Source: an uncultured Spirochaetaceae bacterium
GTDB lineage: Bacteria > Spirochaetota > Spirochaetia > Treponematales > Treponemataceae
Reading direction: 5' to 3'
Assembly: GCA_902773215.1 (NCBI GenBank)
Contig: CACYDQ010000468.1
Location: forward strand, 1-8,033
Length of the DNA: 8,033 nucleotides
The stretch's first letter is position 1, and the number at the start of each line of letters is the position of its first letter. The position numbers and the translations under genes are program-made. Shown here piece after piece: positions 4,377-8,033 of this stretch. A model generated the notes under the pieces. That model was not told the origin of the DNA. It saw nothing but the letters and a program-made list of their open reading frames with translations, and searched no databases.

Positions 4377-6533
4377 TTATAGCCTCATCAGCCTGTGCAC
4401 GTAGCGCCCCGTATCCTTAACCACAATAGGGTTCAGCCAGAGCAGGGCCGTGTAGAGCTTGGTGAAAAAAAGGGAGACAGGACCTATAAGATTGTGCTTC
4501 TTAAAGAAGCGTATGGCTGACAGGCTCATCTGTATCCTGGAGAAATCCGTCTGGTCCTTGACCTCATATTTGCCCCTGACCGAAGAGGCTCCCTCCAGAT
4601 GGACTATCCGAGGCCCGTCAATCAGGCAGGGCTTCTTCCCGGCCGAAGAGAGGGCATACTCCAAATCCACCTCCTCGTAGTACATGAAATAGCCCTCGTC
4701 AAAGCGCGCATTCTTATCATTTAAAAGGAAGAGATCTGCCCCGGTCACGTAGCCGACCGGGCCGACGATTTTCTCCACGGGGGGATCCAAGTCCTTGACG
4801 GGGCGAAGGGGCTTTCTGAACGCATAGTGCCTGAGCGCGACCTTGTATGAGCGGAGGCAGAGCTTCCGCTGATTCTTCCTGAATGCAGAGGCAGACTCGA
4901 AGCGGCCGTTCCTGTTTGCCCCGGAAGAAAGGCAGAGGCGGCCATCCGGCCAAATCAAATTGCAGCCCAAGGCCCCCAGGTTCTCATCCGGGTGAGCTTC
5001 CCAGTAATCAAAGAAGATTTTGATGGCATTGTTCAATAGCAGGGTGTCGCTGTTCAGATAGAAGACATATTTGCCGGAAGCCCTATCCAAGGCGCGGTTG
5101 TTCGCGGTTCCGAAGCCCAAGTTCGCCCTGTTCTCCACGAGGAGCACCTGGGGAAATTCCTGCGTGACCATAGCGACAGACCCGTCAACCGAACCGTTGT
5201 CGCTGACGATGACCTCGAAGCGGAGCCCCTCCGTCTGCGCATATATTGAAGCAAGGCAGTCCCTGAGAAGCTTGCAGGTATTGTAGTTCACTATTACGAC
5301 CGAAACATCGCAGGGCTTCCTTTCCGGTTCAGTCACCGCTCTGTTCCTGAAGCCCGGAAGAATTATCCTGCAGATATCCTCGGCACAGTCCCGCCAGCCC
5401 CGCCACTTGATGCGGGGAAGAGGAACATTTCCTTCCATATATAATGCTATCCACCGCTCCAAAGCGGAGGCAAGGCTTTCTGCAGAGTCCCCGGAGAAAT
5501 AAAAGGCACCCTCCCCGCCCAGCTCCCGGTAGACCTGTATGTCACGGAGGATCAGGGGAGTTCCAAAGGCCGCGGCCTCCGTCACAGGAAGCCCGAATCC
5601 CTCCGCGAAGCTTGCCGAAATGTAGGCGTCGCTTTCCGCATAGAGGGCGGCAAGGTCATCGTCGCTGACGTAGCCTTCATGCCAGATGAGGGACGTGCCA
5701 TAGCGGGGATTGCTCCGGATAAGCTCCTCAACCTCCCCTCCCCCCCCGTAAGAGGGGCCGACGATGGTCAGCTTAAGGTCCAGCCCCTTGTCCCACAAAA
5801 GACCGAAAGCTGCCAGAAGCTGAGCGTAGCCCTTGCGTTTCTCCATCGCCCCCACGGACAGGAAGGAGATCTGCCCCTCCTTGTGCAGGGGGCAGGGGCG
5901 TGACTGCCCCGGAACCATGCGGAAGGGAAAAGAGGTCCCCGGATACGCAAAATCTATGAGGATACGCTCGTTATAGGCCCTGCTGCCCTTCTGGGCAAAG
6001 TACTCCGCAAACTCGTCCCTCGTGCTGCGGGAGTTGGCGATAAGCCCGGTGTAGCGGGAAACGGTGGCAAGCCACTTGGGGAAAGCCCGGATGACGCTCC
6101 GCGTGCAATTCTCAGGATGTTTTATAGGGATGAGGTCATGGACATAAAAGTAGACCGGAATACCGTTCCGGTACATTCTGTCCAGGAAGAGCCAGTTCTT
6201 CTGCGTCAGGAATTTTGACAGGTCAAGGCCAAAGAATACGTCCCCCGGGGCTACACGAACAGCTTTGCCGCTCTCGGCGGAGTAAAAGCCCGCATGATGG
6301 GGACGGGAGCATACCTCCACAAGCCTGTAGGGCAGCTCCATCCCGCGGAGCTCCTCCAGCACGCTCCTGGTCACCCGGGGAACGCCGGAATGCTGGTGCA
6401 GCCTGCGGGTTTCGGTGACATCGACGAAGAGGATTCTCTCGCCCGCGGGCCTCTTCCGATCAAAGAGGAAAATCTGGTTTATCAAGCCCCGTATGTTGCC
6501 CCTCAGAATCCTGAGCGGAGTGAATATGTCCAC
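4377..6533 (-). CDS. Bifunctional glycosyltransferase, GT4 domain fused to GT2 domain
   Basis: A cytoplasmic or membrane-edge enzyme of 718 residues, probably adding two sugars during assembly of a surface polysaccharide. The N-terminal half is a GT-B retaining GT4 enzyme: FVDVTETRRLHQHSGVPRV (36-54) is the acceptor-side opening, SVGAMEKRKG (226-235) precedes the donor domain, and E311 with E319 in EGFGLPVTE form the EX7E motif. The C-terminal half is a GT-A inverting GT2 enzyme of the rhamnosyltransferase-like group: SVVIVNYNT (411-419), SDNGSVDGS (444-452), NLGFGTANN (471-479), the DXD-like NSD (494-496), and EEVD (620-623) with the probable catalytic base. The start is GTG, 2 nt after the ATPase stop, with AGGGGG 5 nt upstream. 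Last gene of the export operon. An 8-G run lies in the GT4 half. Sugar specificity is unknown. Confidence 0.93.
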   Translation of the reverse strand: MDIFTPLRILRGNIRGLINQIFLFDRKRPAGERILFVDVTETRRLHQHSGVPRVTRSVLEELRGMELPYRLVEVCSRPHHAGFYSAESGKAVRVAPGDVFFGLDLSKFLTQKNWLFLDRMYRNGIPVYFYVHDLIPIKHPENCTRSVIRAFPKWLATVSRYTGLIANSRSTRDEFAEYFAQKGSRAYNERILIDFAYPGTSFPFRMVPGQSRPCPLHKEGQISFLSVGAMEKRKGYAQLLAAFGLLWDKGLDLKLTIVGPSYGGGGEVEELIRSNPRYGTSLIWHEGYVSDDDLAALYAESDAYISASFAEGFGLPVTEAAAFGTPLILRDIQVYRELGGEGAFYFSGDSAESLASALERWIALYMEGNVPLPRIKWRGWRDCAEDICRIILPGFRNRAVTEPERKPCDVSVVIVNYNTCKLLRDCLASIYAQTEGLRFEVIVSDNGSVDGSVAMVTQEFPQVLLVENRANLGFGTANNRALDRASGKYVFYLNSDTLLLNNAIKIFFDYWEAHPDENLGALGCNLIWPDGRLCLSSGANRNGRFESASAFRKNQRKLCLRSYKVALRHYAFRKPLRPVKDLDPPVEKIVGPVGYVTGADLFLLNDKNARFDEGYFMYYEEVDLEYALSSAGKKPCLIDGPRIVHLEGASSVRGKYEVKDQTDFSRIQMSLSAIRFFKKHNLIGPVSLFFTKLYTALLWLNPIVVKDTGRYVHRLMRL
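5740..5747 (-). repeat. Homopolymeric G8 tract inside the glycosyltransferase gene
   Basis: Eight consecutive G on the coding strand encode part of the glycine run at residues 263-266, followed by AGGGGAGG. A change of one base would shift the frame in the GT4 donor domain and remove the whole GT2 half. Poly-G tracts are known slippage sites for phase variation in treponemes and other host-associated bacteria. In this copy the frame is intact. Confidence 0.8.
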
Positions 6534-6535
6534 GA

Positions 6536-7285
6536 CTACCCCCTGTCCGCCATGAAATCCATATAGCGGCCCGCCACCTCCCGGCAGGGCCCCTCCGCGG
6601 CAATCAGGCCGTCATTCAGCCATATAGCCCTGTCACATACCTCGGTCACCTGGGACATACTGTGGGTCACCAGCACTATCGTCGTCCCCGCAGCCTTTAT
6701 CTCGTTGATTTTAGCCATGCACTTGCTCTGGAAGGCAGCATCGCCGACGGACAGGATTTCGTCCACCAGAAGGATGTCCGCGTCCACGCTTATCGCAACC
6801 GAGAAGGCAAGCCGCATGTACATTCCCGACGAATAGGTACGGACGGGGACGTTGATGAAGTTCCCGAGCTCCGAGAAGTCTATGATGCCGTCAAGCCTCC
6901 GATCTATCTCCTTTTTGGACAAGCCGAAAATCGAGGCGTTTATGTAGATGTTCTCCCTGCCGCTCATGTCCGGGTGGAAACCCGCCCCCAGCTCCAGCAG
7001 GCTGGAGACCCTGCCCTGCTTCTCGATGCTGCCGGACGTAGGATAGATTATCTCGCTGAGGAGCTTGAGCGTCGTACTCTTGCCACAGCCGTTCCTGCCG
7101 ATCAGGGCGACAGACTCCCCTTTCCTCACGTCGAAGCTGATTCCCCGTAGCACCCTGTGGCGCTCGCTGGCATGCCCCCGTCCCTTGCCAAAGAGAATCA
7201 GTCTCTTGAGGCTGAACGCGTTATCGGACTGGACTCTGAAGTCCTTGACCAAATTCCTGACCTCTATGCTGTTCCCAGCCCGCAT
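6536..7285 (-). CDS. Polysaccharide ABC exporter ATPase (Wzt/TagH/RfbE-like, short form)
   Basis: The ATP-binding subunit that drives export of an undecaprenyl-linked glycan across the inner membrane together with the permease encoded just upstream. From the ATG at 7285 it has 249 residues. Walker A is GRNGCGKST (63-71), followed by the family-typical SLLELGAGFHPDMSGREN (95-112) in place of a normal Q-loop. The signature is YSSGM (151-155), Walker B ILLVDE (171-176), and the switch histidine is in VTHSM. It lacks the C-terminal carbohydrate-binding domain of E. coli O8/O9a Wzt, so it resembles TagH- or KpsT-like subunits that do not read a chain-end modification. The ATG overlaps the permease stop as TGATG with GGAGG 7 nt before it; a GTG at 7288 is an alternative. 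Family assignment is firm; the substrate is not known. Confidence 0.95.
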   Translation of the reverse strand: MRAGNSIEVRNLVKDFRVQSDNAFSLKRLILFGKGRGHASERHRVLRGISFDVRKGESVALIGRNGCGKSTTLKLLSEIIYPTSGSIEKQGRVSSLLELGAGFHPDMSGRENIYINASIFGLSKKEIDRRLDGIIDFSELGNFINVPVRTYSSGMYMRLAFSVAISVDADILLVDEILSVGDAAFQSKCMAKINEIKAAGTTIVLVTHSMSQVTEVCDRAIWLNDGLIAAEGPCREVAGRYMDFMADRG

Positions 7286-8033
7286 CACATGACCTCCGCA
7301 AAGCCCCTCTGGAGCCTGCCGAACGCAAACCAGCCTACGACAAGGAAAAATATGCCGAAGCCGACGGCGGAGGAGAGCATGGTCAGGTCAGGCACCCGCT
7401 TGTAGTACATCACGTCCCGGAAGCAGTTTATGACCGGGGTCATGGGATTCAGGTACCAGAGCCTGAGGAGAAGCGGGGATTTGGAGGACAAGGATATAAC
7501 CACCTGCTCCTGGGAGAACATCACCGGCGTAAGGAACTGCCAGAGCATCGTCAGTATGCCGAGGAAATAGAAAAGATCACGGAAATATACTGTCAGGGCA
7601 GAGAAAAGGAAACAGAGGCCGAGCGCGAGGAAGTACTCGACGACAGCGACCGGGAGCAGATACGGAAGGATGCCCCAGCGGATGCCGAAGCCGCTTATGA
7701 GGATGACCGCGAAGACAACCAGATAGGACAGCAACATGTTGATGAAAGCCGCCGTCACGAACGATATGGGCAGCACCTCGCGGGGAAAGTAAATCTTCTT
7801 TACCAGGTCCTTGGAACAGAACACGCAGTCCGACCCGCCGCTTACGCATGAGGAGCAGAATATCCAGGGGATAAGCGCAACGAAGAGGAAGATATAGTAA
7901 TGATCCACGCCGCTTTTCATTATGACGGAAAAGACAAGCGTATAGACGAGCATCTGGAGGAGGGGGTTGATAAAAGTCCACAGGAAGCCGAGCAACGACC
8001 CCTTGTAACGTCCCTTCAAATCCCGCCGCACCA
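7285..8033 (-). CDS. Polysaccharide ABC-2 exporter permease (Wzm/TagG-like), N-terminus cut by window edge
   Basis: The membrane subunit of the glycan exporter. The frame is open to the right edge, and only the first few dozen residues, at most, should be missing. The visible part starts within the conserved RRDLKGRYKGSLLGFLWTF stretch, which in full-length proteins lies near the N-terminus before the first membrane helix. The GTG at 8031 is therefore most likely an internal valine codon, not the start. About six hydrophobic segments follow, with the family hallmark KKIYFPREVLPI and, later, FLTPVMFS and WYLNPMTPVINCFRD. It overlaps the ATPase start by one base (TGATG), so both subunits are made together. 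The operon promoter lies outside the window. Confidence 0.94.
   Translation of the reverse strand, partial: VRRDLKGRYKGSLLGFLWTFINPLLQMLVYTLVFSVIMKSGVDHYYIFLFVALIPWIFCSSCVSGGSDCVFCSKDLVKKIYFPREVLPISFVTAAFINMLLSYLVVFAVILISGFGIRWGILPYLLPVAVVEYFLALGLCFLFSALTVYFRDLFYFLGILTMLWQFLTPVMFSQEQVVISLSSKSPLLLRLWYLNPMTPVINCFRDVMYYKRVPDLTMLSSAVGFGIFFLVVGWFAFGRLQRGFAEVM

Noticed and set aside
6662..7150. Plus-strand frame of 162 codons opposite the ABC ATPase
   Set aside because: The complementary strand encodes all ABC motifs in order; this frame is an antisense shadow in GC-rich DNA.
8029..8031. GTG at 8031 as the permease start codon
   Set aside because: It falls inside the conserved RDLKxRY region that normally has an N-terminal stretch before it, and the frame stays open to the window end.

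Overview
The window reads as a chromosomal segment of a spirochaete, most likely a GC-rich host-associated or rumen-type Treponema. This is an inference from three things: a spirochaetal-style lipoprotein signal peptide, an acidic helical lipoprotein paired with a signal-peptide/LysM-like protein, and a bacterial YdbC/PC4 gene beside a polysaccharide export operon. Coding DNA is clearly GC-rich by eye, while the divergent promoter region near 4000-4100 is AT-rich. I cannot name a species. Most genes are on the minus strand; the exception is one short plus-strand gene.

Left part (1-1898): a MATE-family multidrug/Na+ antiporter, cut by the left window edge, lies downstream of a gene for an HTH regulator. 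The regulator's C-terminal half is a complete desulfoferrodoxin/superoxide-reductase-like module, with ligands for both iron centres. Between the two genes are a perfect consensus sigma-70 promoter for the transporter, a rho-independent terminator for the regulator, and several inverted repeats, including four copies of the half-site TAAACG/CGTTTA. The simplest reading is a redox- or iron-sensing regulator next to an efflux pump that it may control.

Middle part (1979-4129): a two-gene envelope operon. The first gene encodes an acidic, Gly/Ser/Asp-linker lipoprotein. It overlaps by 4 nt (ATGA) the second gene, which encodes an exported protein with TPR-like helices and a C-terminal LysM-like domain. 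A strong terminator follows. The operon is transcribed divergently from a short plus-strand gene for a YdbC/PC4-type single-stranded-DNA-binding protein. A perfect 12-bp inverted repeat in the shared 143-bp spacer places the same TGTGGTATTATA element in front of each gene.

Right part (4377-8033): a tightly packed surface polysaccharide export and synthesis operon read right to left. It runs from an ABC-2 permease (cut by the right edge), through an overlapping ABC ATPase (TGATG), to a large two-domain glycosyltransferase (GT4 fused to GT2) starting 2 nt after the ATPase stop. The glycosyltransferase carries an uninterrupted run of eight G in its GT4 half, a possible slippage site. The genes fit synthesis of an O-antigen-like or teichoic-acid-like glycan in the cytoplasm and its ATP-driven export.

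I see no tRNA, rRNA, CRISPR array, insertion sequence or phage gene. I found no strong sign of an undescribed multi-gene system. The most unusual items are the HTH-superoxide-reductase fusion with its repeat-rich regulatory region, and the G8 tract in the glycosyltransferase.
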